Assembly: GCF_001553785.1 (NCBI RefSeq)
Contig: NZ_LOJP01000001.1
Span: forward strand, 2,624,443-2,688,442
DNA: 64,000 bases
Direction: 5' to 3'
Source of the DNA: Actinoplanes sp. TFC3
GTDB taxonomy: Bacteria > Actinomycetota > Actinomycetes > Mycobacteriales > Micromonosporaceae
Shown: positions 27,797 to 35,070 of the stretch, one piece after another
Position numbering within the stretch: position 1 is the first letter of the stretch
Layout of the letters: each line of letters starts with the position of its first letter
Translations under genes and position numbers: made by a program
Notes under the pieces: generated by a model
Databases searched by the model: none
Told to the model about the DNA's origin: nothing
What the model saw: the letters and a program-made list of their open reading frames with translations, nothing else

Positions 27797-27821
27797 GTCT
27801 TCGAGCCGCAGCCGCGATCCT
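27797..27821 (+). promoter_or_regulatory. Shared promoter-like motif, copy 3
   Basis: The sequence is GTCT-TCGAGCC-N8-GATCCT, matching the copies at 5129 and 13387. The -10-like hexamer ends 6 nt before the ATG at 27828, the spacing expected for a leaderless transcript. There is no ribosome binding site for that gene, which supports the reading. Confidence 0.5.
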
Positions 27822-27827
27822 GCGCGG

Positions 27828-28673
27828 ATGAGAGCTCTGGTGGTGGGTGCATCCGGTTTCCTGGGATCGCAGGTGTGCGCGGCGTTGCGGGCGGCGGGCT
27901 GGCAGGTGGTGCCGGTGTCGCGCCGCGGCGAGGTGAGTCTTGATGTGGCGGGCTGTTCGCCGGCCGAGCTGCGGGCTCTGCTGCGCGCGTGGCGCCCGGA
28001 TGCGGTGGTCAACTGCGCGGGACTGTTGTGGAGCAGGGATTTGGATCCGGCGGCGTTGACGGCGGTCAACGCGGAACTGCCGGCCAAGCTGGCTGCGGTG
28101 GCCGGGGGCCGGCGGGTGGTACAGCTCGGATCCATCTACGAGTACGGCAACCTGCCCATCCTCGAGGAGTCCACCACCGAGGAACCCGTGACGCCGTACG
28201 CTGTGTCGAAGCTTGCCGGCAGCCGGGCGGTGCTGGAGCGCGGAGGCACCGTGCTGCGGGTGGCGACCGCTGTCGGATCGCGCATGCCGGTGCAGAGTTT
28301 TCTGGGCGGGCTGGCGGCTCGGTTGCGCAGTGCCCCGCCCGGGGAGTTCACCGTGCCGGTGGCGGCCGGGGAGCGCGATTTCATGCACGCCGGCGATGTG
28401 GGGGCGGCGGTGCTGGCGGCGTTGCGGGCCCCGGGCGCGGGGTTGTTCAACGTGGCGTCGGGGCGCCCGGTTGCGCCGCGGCGGCTGGTGCAGATGCTGG
28501 TGTCGGTGAGCGCTGTGGACGTACGGCTCAATGCTGTTGCGGCCGGAACCACCCAGCGGGGGGGCACCGACCGGCAGCTCGTACGGGTCGAGGCTGCGGC
28601 CGCGGGCCTTGACTGGCACCCGCGCCGCAGCTTGCTCGATGCTGTGCAAGAGTTGTGGCGGCACCCGGCGTAA
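27828..28673 (+). CDS. NDP-hexose 4-ketoreductase, copy 2
   Basis: A 281-residue extended SDR: cofactor loop VVGASGFLGSQV, VVNCAG, active-site Ser in VQLGSIYEYG and the Y-x3-K motif in YAVSK. It is related to, but clearly different from, the enzyme at 7522, consistent with a second 4-keto reduction of other stereochemistry. No Shine-Dalgarno sequence precedes ATG 27828; it is probably translated from a leaderless message (see the motif just upstream). It converges with the PLP dehydrase gene with only 14 bp between stops. Confidence 0.85.
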   Translation: MRALVVGASGFLGSQVCAALRAAGWQVVPVSRRGEVSLDVAGCSPAELRALLRAWRPDAVVNCAGLLWSRDLDPAALTAVNAELPAKLAAVAGGRRVVQLGSIYEYGNLPILEESTTEEPVTPYAVSKLAGSRAVLERGGTVLRVATAVGSRMPVQSFLGGLAARLRSAPPGEFTVPVAAGERDFMHAGDVGAAVLAALRAPGAGLFNVASGRPVAPRRLVQMLVSVSAVDVRLNAVAAGTTQRGGTDRQLVRVEAAAAGLDWHPRRSLLDAVQELWRHPA

Positions 28674-28687
28674 CGAACGGCCGGGCC

Positions 28688-29992
28688 TCAGCGCCCCGCC
28701 ACGAACTCCCGCACGCTGGCCGCCACGTAATCCATCATTTCCACGGTCAGCCCCGGGTAGACGCCGAGCCACAGCGTGCGTTCGGCGATGATGTCGCTGT
28801 TGGTCAGGTCCCCGGCCACCCGGAACTGCTGGTCCAGGTAGGCCGGGTGGCGGGTCAGGTTGCCGGCGAACAGCAGGCGGGTGCCGATGTGCCGGGCGTG
28901 CAGGAAGTTCACCAGTTCCTGGCGGCTGAACGGCGCGTCGGCGGTGAGGGTGAGCACGAAACCGAACCAGCTCGGCTCGCTGCCGGGGGTGGCGCGCGGC
29001 AGCAGCAGCCCGGGAACGCCTTGCAGCTGCTCGTGCAGGCGCTGCCAGTTGCGCCGACGGGCCACCCCGAAGTCCTCGAGGCGTTCGAGCTGGCTCAGCC
29101 CGAGCGCGGCCTGCAGGTCACCGGATTTCAGGTTGTAGCCGACGTGCGAGAACGTGTACTTGTGGTCGTAGCCGGCCGGCAGGGTACCGAGCTGGTAGCC
29201 GAAGCGCTTGTGGCAGGTGTCGTCCTCGCCGGGCTCGCACCAGCAGTCGCGGCCCCAGTCGCGCATCGACTCGACGATGCGGGCCAGCACCAGGTTGTCG
29301 GTGAGCACGCAGCCGCCCTCGCCGGTGGTGATGTGGTGCGCGGGGTAGAAGCTGACGGTGGTCAGGTCGCCGAACGTGCCGGTGGGCTTGCCCTGGTAGG
29401 TGGCGCCGAGGGCGTCGCAGTTGTCCTCGATCAGGAACAGCCCGTGCTGGTCGGCCAGCTCGGCGATCTCGGCCACCGGGAACGGGTTGCCCAGCGCGTG
29501 GGCGATCATGATGGCGCGGGTGCGCGGCCCGATCGCGGCGGCGACGCGTTCGGCGGTGGTGTTGTACGTGCCCAGCTCCACGTCGACGAAGACCGGCACC
29601 AGCCCGTTCTGAATGATCGGGTTGACCGTGGTCGGAAAGCCCGCGGCCACGGTGATCACCTCGTCGCCGCGGCGCAGCCGGCGATCGCCGAGCACCGGTG
29701 AGGTCAGCGAGGACAAGGCGAGCAGGTTGGCCGAGGACCCGGAGTTGGTCATGTGGGCCTTGCGCAACCCGGCGGCGCGGGCGAGCTTGCGTTCGAAGGT
29801 CCGCGAGGTCACCCCGGCGGCGATGCGCATGTCGAGGGCCGCCTCCACGAGGGCGACCCGGTCGGACTCGTCGAGCACAGCGCCGGAGGGCCACACCGGG
29901 GTGACGCCGGGGATGAACTCGGTGCGCGGCGCCACCTCCTGGTGGTACTTCGCCACCTGCTCGAGGATGAGTGCCTTCGCGCTTTGCGTCAT
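28688..29992 (-). CDS. NDP-4-keto-6-deoxyhexose 3-dehydrase (PLP/Fe-S E1 type)
   Basis: A 434-residue DegT/DnrJ-fold enzyme in which the usual Schiff-base Lys is replaced by His (SFYPAHHITTGEGG). This is the signature of the PMP-dependent 3-dehydrases (E1, SpnQ/UrdQ/LanQ, RfbH). Cysteines in GRDCWCEPGEDDTC are placed as in the iron-sulfur members. It removes the C3 hydroxyl, giving 2,3,6-trideoxysugars such as rhodinose or amicetose. A dedicated E3 reductase is not in the window, so a cellular ferredoxin system is presumed. It is divergent from rmlA across a 186-bp spacer. Confidence 0.92.
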   Translation of the reverse strand: MTQSAKALILEQVAKYHQEVAPRTEFIPGVTPVWPSGAVLDESDRVALVEAALDMRIAAGVTSRTFERKLARAAGLRKAHMTNSGSSANLLALSSLTSPVLGDRRLRRGDEVITVAAGFPTTVNPIIQNGLVPVFVDVELGTYNTTAERVAAAIGPRTRAIMIAHALGNPFPVAEIAELADQHGLFLIEDNCDALGATYQGKPTGTFGDLTTVSFYPAHHITTGEGGCVLTDNLVLARIVESMRDWGRDCWCEPGEDDTCHKRFGYQLGTLPAGYDHKYTFSHVGYNLKSGDLQAALGLSQLERLEDFGVARRRNWQRLHEQLQGVPGLLLPRATPGSEPSWFGFVLTLTADAPFSRQELVNFLHARHIGTRLLFAGNLTRHPAYLDQQFRVAGDLTNSDIIAERTLWLGVYPGLTVEMMDYVAASVREFVAGR

Positions 29993-30045
29993 GGGAAACC
30001 CCCGGTGGCTCGAATACTGGTCGCGCAGACGTTAGGCAGGGCGCA

Positions 30046-30074
30046 TCGAGGTGCGCTCAAGCCCGGTTCGCCGG
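30046..30074 (+). promoter_or_regulatory. Three direct heptamers with 4-nt spacers (SARP-like site)
   Basis: TCGAGGT (30046), TCAAGCC (30057) and TCGCCGG (30068) recur every 11 bp, one helical turn, in the divergent spacer between the 3-dehydrase and rmlA. This is the published layout of SARP activator sites, though the third repeat is weak. No good -10 lies 8 bp further on. On the minus strand a TAACGT hexamer (30034-30029) could serve the dehydrase. Confidence 0.35.
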
Positions 30075-30178
30075 GGTGCGGGTTCCAGCCGGGCTCGATT
30101 CCGCGTCGTAGCCGGGGCCGTACCAAGGTGGCCTGGTCGCGCCGCGATCACCTCTCCCCCTACCCCGAGAGGGTTGCC

Positions 30179-31243
30179 ATGAAAGCGTTGGTTCTGGCTG
30201 GCGGCACCGGATCCCGGCTGCGCCCGCTCAGTCACTCGATGCCCAAGCAGCTCATCCCGATCGCCAACAAGCCGGTGCTGGCGCACTGCCTGGAATCGCT
30301 GGCCGCCATCGGCGTCCGCGACGTGGGCGTCATCGTGGGCGACCGCGGCGACGAGATCCGGGCCAGCGCCGGCGACGGCTCGGCGTTCGGGTTGCGCCTG
30401 ACCTACCTGCAGCAGGACCGGCCGCGCGGGCTGGCCCACTGCGTGCAGATCGCCCGGCCGTTTCTGGGCGACGACGACTTCGTGATGTATCTGGGCGACA
30501 ACATGCTGGTCGGCGGGATTGCTTCGCTGGCCGAGGAATTCCACCGCACCCGGGCGGCCGCGCAGGTGACCGTCACTAAGGTGACCGATCCCCGCGAGTA
30601 CGGGGTGGCCGAGGTCGACGCCGACGGCCGGGTCACCGCGCTGGTGGAGAAGCCGCTGCACCCGCGCAGCGATCTCGCGGTCATCGGGGTCTACTTCTTC
30701 ACCCCGGAGATCCATTCCGCGGTACGCCGGATCGAACCCAGCGCCCGCGGGGAACTCGAGATCACCGACGCCATCGCGTTGCTGGTCGACGAGGGCCGGC
30801 AGGTGAACGCCGGCCGGTTCGAGGGGTACTGGAAGGACACCGGGCGCATCGAGGACGTGCTGGACTGCAACCGCGAGCTGCTGAGCACGATCACCACCGG
30901 CATCGAGGGCAGCGTGGACGCCGCGAGCGAGCTGATCGGTGAGGTGATCATCGAGCGGGGGGCCCGGGTGACGCGGTCGCGCATCGTGGGCCCGGTGATG
31001 ATCGCGGCCGGGTCGGTGGTCACGGACAGCCGGCTGGGGCCGTACACCACGGTCGGGCGGGACTGCCGGCTGCGCGGGGCCGGGGTCGAGCAGTCGATCG
31101 TGCTCGATTCCGTTGCGGTGACGCAGGTTCGCGGTATTCACGGCTCGGTGCTGGGCCGCGGGGCCCGGGTGCGTTCCGTGCCGGCCGACGCCCACCGCCG
31201 CCTGGTGCTGGGCGATGACACCGAAGTGGAGATCGCAGCATGA
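30179..31243 (+). CDS. rmlA: Glucose-1-phosphate thymidylyltransferase
   Basis: A 354-residue nucleotidyltransferase, the first step to dTDP-glucose. The N-terminal catalytic site is MKALVLAGGTGSRLRPLSHS with PKQLIPIANKPV; further blocks are MYLGDNML, EKPLHP and WKDTGRIEDVLD. The extra C-terminal region with repeated I/V-G-x-x-x units (about residues 245-345) is a left-handed beta-helix, as in the long StrD/OleS-type enzymes of antibiotic clusters and not the short housekeeping form. ATG 30179 follows GAGAGGG. The stop overlaps rmlB (ATGA). Confidence 0.95.
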   Translation: MKALVLAGGTGSRLRPLSHSMPKQLIPIANKPVLAHCLESLAAIGVRDVGVIVGDRGDEIRASAGDGSAFGLRLTYLQQDRPRGLAHCVQIARPFLGDDDFVMYLGDNMLVGGIASLAEEFHRTRAAAQVTVTKVTDPREYGVAEVDADGRVTALVEKPLHPRSDLAVIGVYFFTPEIHSAVRRIEPSARGELEITDAIALLVDEGRQVNAGRFEGYWKDTGRIEDVLDCNRELLSTITTGIEGSVDAASELIGEVIIERGARVTRSRIVGPVMIAAGSVVTDSRLGPYTTVGRDCRLRGAGVEQSIVLDSVAVTQVRGIHGSVLGRGARVRSVPADAHRRLVLGDDTEVEIAA

Positions 31244-32211
31244 GACTGCTCGTCACCGGCGGCGCCGGGTTCATCGGCTCGCATTTCGTGCGCACGGTGC
31301 TGGCCGGCGGTTATCCCGCGCTGGCCGGTGCCGAGGTCACCGTGCTGGACAAGCTGACCTACGCCGGCAACCCGCAGAGCCTGCCCGCGGCGGCGAACCT
31401 GGTGGTCGGCGACATCACCGATCCGGTGATGCTGAACCGGGTGGTACCCGGCCACGACGCGGTGGTGCACTTCGCGGCGGAGTCGCATGTGGACCGGTCG
31501 CTGACCGATCCGGCGGCATTCGTCACCACCAACGTGCTGGGCACACAGTTGCTGCTGGACGCGTGCGTGGCCGCCGGGGTGTCCCGGGTGGTGCACGTGT
31601 CGACCGACGAGGTTTACGGCTCGATCGCCACGGGTGCTTGGACCGAGACATGGCCGTTGCTGCCCAATTCGCCGTACGCGGCGTCGAAGGCGGCCAGCGA
31701 TCTGATCGCGCGGGCCTACTGGCGCACCCATGGGTTGCCGGTGTCGATCACCCGGTGCAGCAACAACTACGGGCCCTACCAGCATGTCGAGAAGCTGATC
31801 CCGCACTTCGTCACCCGGCTGCTCGACGGCCAGCCGGTGCCGTTGTACGGCGACGGGCGCAACGTGCGCGAGTGGATCCACGTCGACGACCACTGCCGGG
31901 CGGTGGCCCTGGTGCTGACCGGTGGCCGGGCCGGGGAGATCTACAACGTGGGCGGCGGCACCGAGCTGACCAACCGCCGGATCACCGGGGACCTGCTGCG
32001 GCTGTGCCACGCCGATGCCTCCCTGATCCGCTACGTCGAGGATCGCAAGGGCCACGACCTGCGCTACGCCCTGGACGGCAGCAAACTGCGCGACGAGCTG
32101 GGCTTCACATGTCAGGTGCCGTTCGCCGAGGGCCTGGCGGCCACGGTGCGCTGGTACGCCGAGAACGAGGCCTGGTGGCGCCCGGCCTCGGCGCTGGCCG
32201 TCGTCGGCTGA
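31240..32211 (+). CDS. rmlB: dTDP-glucose 4,6-dehydratase
   Basis: A 323-residue extended SDR making dTDP-4-keto-6-deoxyglucose, the branch point for all deoxysugars here. NAD loop VTGGAGFIGSHFV, catalytic Thr-Asp-Glu in HVSTDEVYGS and the YAASK motif are all intact, as is the family block RCSNNYGPYQHVEKLIP. With rmlA it forms a two-gene operon ended by the hairpin at 32223. Together with the genes at 4.4-8.5 kb and 27.8-30 kb it completes a full deoxysugar pathway. Confidence 0.96.
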   Translation: MRLLVTGGAGFIGSHFVRTVLAGGYPALAGAEVTVLDKLTYAGNPQSLPAAANLVVGDITDPVMLNRVVPGHDAVVHFAAESHVDRSLTDPAAFVTTNVLGTQLLLDACVAAGVSRVVHVSTDEVYGSIATGAWTETWPLLPNSPYAASKAASDLIARAYWRTHGLPVSITRCSNNYGPYQHVEKLIPHFVTRLLDGQPVPLYGDGRNVREWIHVDDHCRAVALVLTGGRAGEIYNVGGGTELTNRRITGDLLRLCHADASLIRYVEDRKGHDLRYALDGSKLRDELGFTCQVPFAEGLAATVRWYAENEAWWRPASALAVVG

Positions 32212-32222
32212 GCACCGTGCCC

Positions 32223-32253
32223 AGCGCCCGTCACGCCAACCGTGGCGGGCGCT
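32223..32253 (+). terminator. Terminator after rmlB
   Basis: AGCGCCCGTCACG (32223-32235) pairs with CGTGGCGGGCGCT (32241-32253) with one mismatch and a 5-nt loop. It follows the rmlB stop by 11 nt. Confidence 0.75.
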
Positions 32254-32432
32254 TATCAAGATCGTCGAAGAATTGCCATTGTTTGCGGCACCGCAGGCGC
32301 ACAGAGGGCCGGTTCCGTCCACCTCGGCGACTTGTACAATGATTGGCGCAAGGGAGCATTACAACTATTACCCGAAAGAGTTACAAATGTTGATCTCGAT
32401 GACGGTTGGCGCGGTTGCCTGCGGGGTGCGGC
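32254..32432. other. AT-rich non-coding spacer upstream of the DUF4180 gene
   Basis: This spacer is much richer in A+T than its surroundings, for example around GAAGAATTGCCATTG and CATTACAACTATTACCCG. It holds a possible -10 hexamer TACAAT (32336-32341) and a TTACAA direct repeat (32370 region). An ORF can be drawn through part of it but its protein has no recognisable character. I read it as a promoter region or as the edge of inserted DNA. Confidence 0.4.
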
Positions 32433-32810
32433 ATGGCTGATGTCGTGCAGGAGCGGGCCGGGCTGCAGGTGCTGGTCTGCGACCCGGACGGGCCCACGGT
32501 GGCCACCGAGCAGGACGCGCTGGATCTGATCGGGGCGACCTTCCTGTCCGCCGAGATCGTCGCCGTTCCGGCGCAGCGGCTGGACCCCAAGTTCTTCGAG
32601 CTGGGCACCCGGTTCGCCGGCGAGGTCATGCAGAAGTTCGTCAACTACAAGCTGCGGCTGGCGATCATCGGTGACATCTCCGATCATCTTCAGGCCAGCT
32701 CGGCGCTGCGGGCCCTGGTGCACGAGTCGAACCAGTCCGATCACGTGTGGTTCCTGGCTGATCTGGACGCGCTCGACGAGCGCATCCGGCAGGTGTCCGG
32801 CGCTCGATAA
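32433..32810 (+). CDS. DUF4180-family protein
   Basis: A 125-residue soluble protein with the DUF4180 pattern: LVCDPDGPTVATEQDALDLI, FLSAEIVAVPAQRLDPKFFEL, RFAGEVMQKFVNYKLRLAII and a final acidic stretch around WFLADLDALDERI. The family has no established function and is found widely in bacteria, mostly as a stand-alone gene. It is flanked on both sides by AT-rich spacers and sits between the sugar genes and the P450, so it may be a passenger and not part of the pathway. ATG 32433 is chosen for the conserved N terminus; the ribosome site is weak. Confidence 0.75.
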   Translation: MADVVQERAGLQVLVCDPDGPTVATEQDALDLIGATFLSAEIVAVPAQRLDPKFFELGTRFAGEVMQKFVNYKLRLAIIGDISDHLQASSALRALVHESNQSDHVWFLADLDALDERIRQVSGAR

Positions 32811-32835
32811 GGCGCCGCTGTTGCGCTGTCCAGAA

Positions 32836-32927
32836 TTGACGTCTATAACTTTTCTCTCTCTTTTATGGCACGGTTTGCCGACCGCCCGGAGATTAAACTT
32901 TGCGGGTACGCCAGGAGGGGAGAAAAA
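32836..32927 (+). promoter_or_regulatory. AT-rich promoter region of the P450 gene
   Basis: TTGACG at 32836-32841 is a good -35 hexamer. A pyrimidine-rich, AT-rich stretch (CTATAACTTTTCTC, then CTTTTATGG) supplies possible -10 sites at 17-19 bp. AGGAGGGG at 32913-32920 is the ribosome site for GTG 32928. No transcription start can be fixed from sequence. Confidence 0.35.
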
Positions 32928-34145
32928 GTGACTGTTGAAAATGGCAGCGCACCGATCCAGGTCGATGACGCAGCCTTTTCGCAAGATCCGCACGCGTTGT
33001 ATGACATGTTGCGGATCGAGTCGCCGGTGCGTGAGGTGGTATCGGGTGACGGGCTGAAGGTCTGGCTGGTCACCCGTTACGACGATGCCAAGGCGGCGCT
33101 CAGTGACGTCCGGCTTTCCAAGAACGTCGTGGTGGGCGAGCGAGTGCTGCGGAAGCACAGTTCGGCCGAGACCGCCGCGTTGATGTTCACCGCCGAGTTG
33201 TCGGCGCACATGCTCAACACCGACCCACCGGATCACACCCGGTTGAAGAAGCTGGTGAACAAGGCATTCACCACCCGCACGGTGGAACGGCTGCGCCCGC
33301 GCATCACCGAAATCACCGCGGATCTGCTCGACGCCATGGCCAAGCAGGACACTGTGGACCTGCTGGCGGCGTTCGCGTCGCCGCTGCCGATCACGGTGAT
33401 CTGCGAGCTGCTGGGGGTGCCGTTCACCGACCGGGAAAAATTTCAGGACTGGGTGGCGGCGCAGCTGTCGACCGACGCCGAGCGGGTCCAGGAGGCGGCG
33501 CCGGCGCTGCTGGGATACATGAACGGACTGATCGAGAGCAAGCGCCAGGCTCCGGGCGACGACCTGCTGACCGCGCTGGTGCAAGCCAGCGCCGACGGTG
33601 ACCGGCTCACCCAGCAGGAGCTGCTGTCGATGGCGTTCCTGCTGCTGGTGGCCGGGCACGAGACCACCGTCAACCTGATCGGCAACGGGATGTTCGCGTT
33701 GCTGCAGCACCCCGAGCAGGCCGCCGCGCTGCGCGCCGACCGGGCGCTGCTGCCCAAGGCGATCGACGAATTCCTGCGCTACGAGGGTCCGGTGAACACC
33801 GCGTCGTTCCGGTTCACCACCGCGCCGGTCGAGCTGGGCGGGGTCACCATCCCCGAGGACGAGCTGGTGCTCATCTCGCTGGCCTCGGCTAACCGCGACG
33901 AGCAGCAGTTCCCGGGTGCCGCGGGCTTCGACATCACCCGCCAGACCAACGGCAACCTGGCCTTCGGGCACGGCATCCACTACTGCATCGGCGCGCCGCT
34001 GGCCCGGCTGGAGGCCGAGATCGCCTTCGGTGCCCTGCTGGACCGCTTCCCCGGCCTGCAGCTGGACGCCGACCCGGCGACGCTGCGCTGGCGGCCCGGC
34101 GCGGTCATCCGTGGGCTGGAGACCCTGCCCGTCAAGCTGCACTGA
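32928..34145 (+). CDS. Cytochrome P450 (CYP105/107-like bacterial class)
   Basis: A 405-residue class I bacterial P450. The I-helix oxygen-binding motif is AGHETT, the K-helix ExxR is in DEFLRYEGP, the meander has SANRDEQQF and the heme loop is FGHGIHYCIGAPLARLE with Cys about residue 353. It would hydroxylate or epoxidise the product, using ferredoxin and reductase from elsewhere. GTG 32928 follows a strong AGGAGGGG. It is a single-gene unit between its own AT-rich promoter and a perfect terminator, so it could serve either the aromatic or the trans-AT part. Confidence 0.94.
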   Translation: MTVENGSAPIQVDDAAFSQDPHALYDMLRIESPVREVVSGDGLKVWLVTRYDDAKAALSDVRLSKNVVVGERVLRKHSSAETAALMFTAELSAHMLNTDPPDHTRLKKLVNKAFTTRTVERLRPRITEITADLLDAMAKQDTVDLLAAFASPLPITVICELLGVPFTDREKFQDWVAAQLSTDAERVQEAAPALLGYMNGLIESKRQAPGDDLLTALVQASADGDRLTQQELLSMAFLLLVAGHETTVNLIGNGMFALLQHPEQAAALRADRALLPKAIDEFLRYEGPVNTASFRFTTAPVELGGVTIPEDELVLISLASANRDEQQFPGAAGFDITRQTNGNLAFGHGIHYCIGAPLARLEAEIAFGALLDRFPGLQLDADPATLRWRPGAVIRGLETLPVKLH

Positions 34146-34152
34146 CGTCTCC

Positions 34153-34188
34153 CGGCCGGGCGTGACCATGCTTGGTCACGCCCGGCCG
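34153..34188. terminator. Perfect 15-bp stem terminator
   Basis: CGGCCGGGCGTGACC (34153-34167) and GGTCACGCCCGGCCG (34174-34188) are exact complements around a 6-nt loop. It lies between the convergent P450 gene and the end of the long trans-AT PKS operon. Confidence 0.85.
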
Positions 34189-34193
34189 TTGCG

Positions 34194-35060
34194 TCAGCGG
34201 GCAGCGGTCTCCGGGGCCGGGACCGCGTCGCGGAAAGTTCTCGCCGCCATGGTCAGGCACAGCGTCGGCGAGAGCCGGAACAGCCACCAGATCGGCTTCC
34301 ACGACGCCGGCACGATGATCACGCAGCGGTTCTTGGCCACCGCGTCCAGCGACTTGCTGGCGAACGGCTCGGGTGCCATGGGCCGGCGCTTCTCCCACAT
34401 CTCCCGGTACTGCTCCTTGCTGGTGGGCACGACGTGCCGGCCGTACTCGCCGCCCTCGATGAACGGTGTGCGAATCACCCCGGGGCACAGCACGCTCACC
34501 CGGACCCCGTGCTCGGCCGCCTCGGCACGCAGGTTGTGCGACAGCCCTACCACCGCGTGCTTGGTGGTCACATACGACGTGGTGCCGGGGCTGGGCACCA
34601 GCCCGGCCATCGACGCGGTGTTGACGATGTGCCCGAAGCCCTGCTCGATCATCAACGGGTAGGCCGCCTGCACCCCGTTGATCACCCCCATGAGGTTGAC
34701 CTCGACGATGCGCCGCCAGTCCTCGATGCGGTAGTGGCGGGCCCCGGCGCCCATCCCGTGGCTGATGCCGGCGTTGTTGAACAGGTAGTCCAGCCGGCCG
34801 TGGCGCCGCGCGGTGTCCTGCACCAGCGCGGTGACGGCGTCGTGGTCGCTGACGTCGAGCTGCGCCGCGCGGGCCCGCCCGCCGCGTTCGCGGATGCCGG
34901 TGGCCAGCTTCTCGGCCTCGGCGATCTGCCGATCGGCGATGACCACCTCGGCGCCGCGGGTGGCAAGCTCGGTGGCCAGGGCCCGGCCGATGCCCGAGGC
35001 GCCGCCGGTGATGACGCAGACCGCTTGGTCGTACGTCCGGATCCCGTCGTGTGCTGCCAT
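34194..35060 (-). CDS. Short-chain dehydrogenase/reductase
   Basis: A 288-residue classical SDR: CVITGGASGIGRALA, NNAG in YLFNNAGIS, catalytic Ser in NTASMAGLV and YVTTK. The C-terminal tail (about residues 230-288) is longer than in FabG and contains a Trp-rich hydrophobic patch, SWKPIWWLFRLSPTL, which may bind a membrane or a lipophilic substrate. It is the last gene of the minus-strand trans-AT PKS operon, 10 nt after the acyltransferase-like gene and with GGGGAG as ribosome site. It probably oxidises or reduces a hydroxyl or keto group of the polyketide. Confidence 0.85.
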   Translation of the reverse strand: MAAHDGIRTYDQAVCVITGGASGIGRALATELATRGAEVVIADRQIAEAEKLATGIRERGGRARAAQLDVSDHDAVTALVQDTARRHGRLDYLFNNAGISHGMGAGARHYRIEDWRRIVEVNLMGVINGVQAAYPLMIEQGFGHIVNTASMAGLVPSPGTTSYVTTKHAVVGLSHNLRAEAAEHGVRVSVLCPGVIRTPFIEGGEYGRHVVPTSKEQYREMWEKRRPMAPEPFASKSLDAVAKNRCVIIVPASWKPIWWLFRLSPTLCLTMAARTFRDAVPAPETAAR

Positions 35061-35070
35061 GACTCTCCCC

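Noticed and set aside
32242..32529. Open frame overlapping the spacer and start of the DUF4180 gene
   Set aside because: No recognisable domain, no ribosome site, and the DUF4180 frame explains the overlapping part better.
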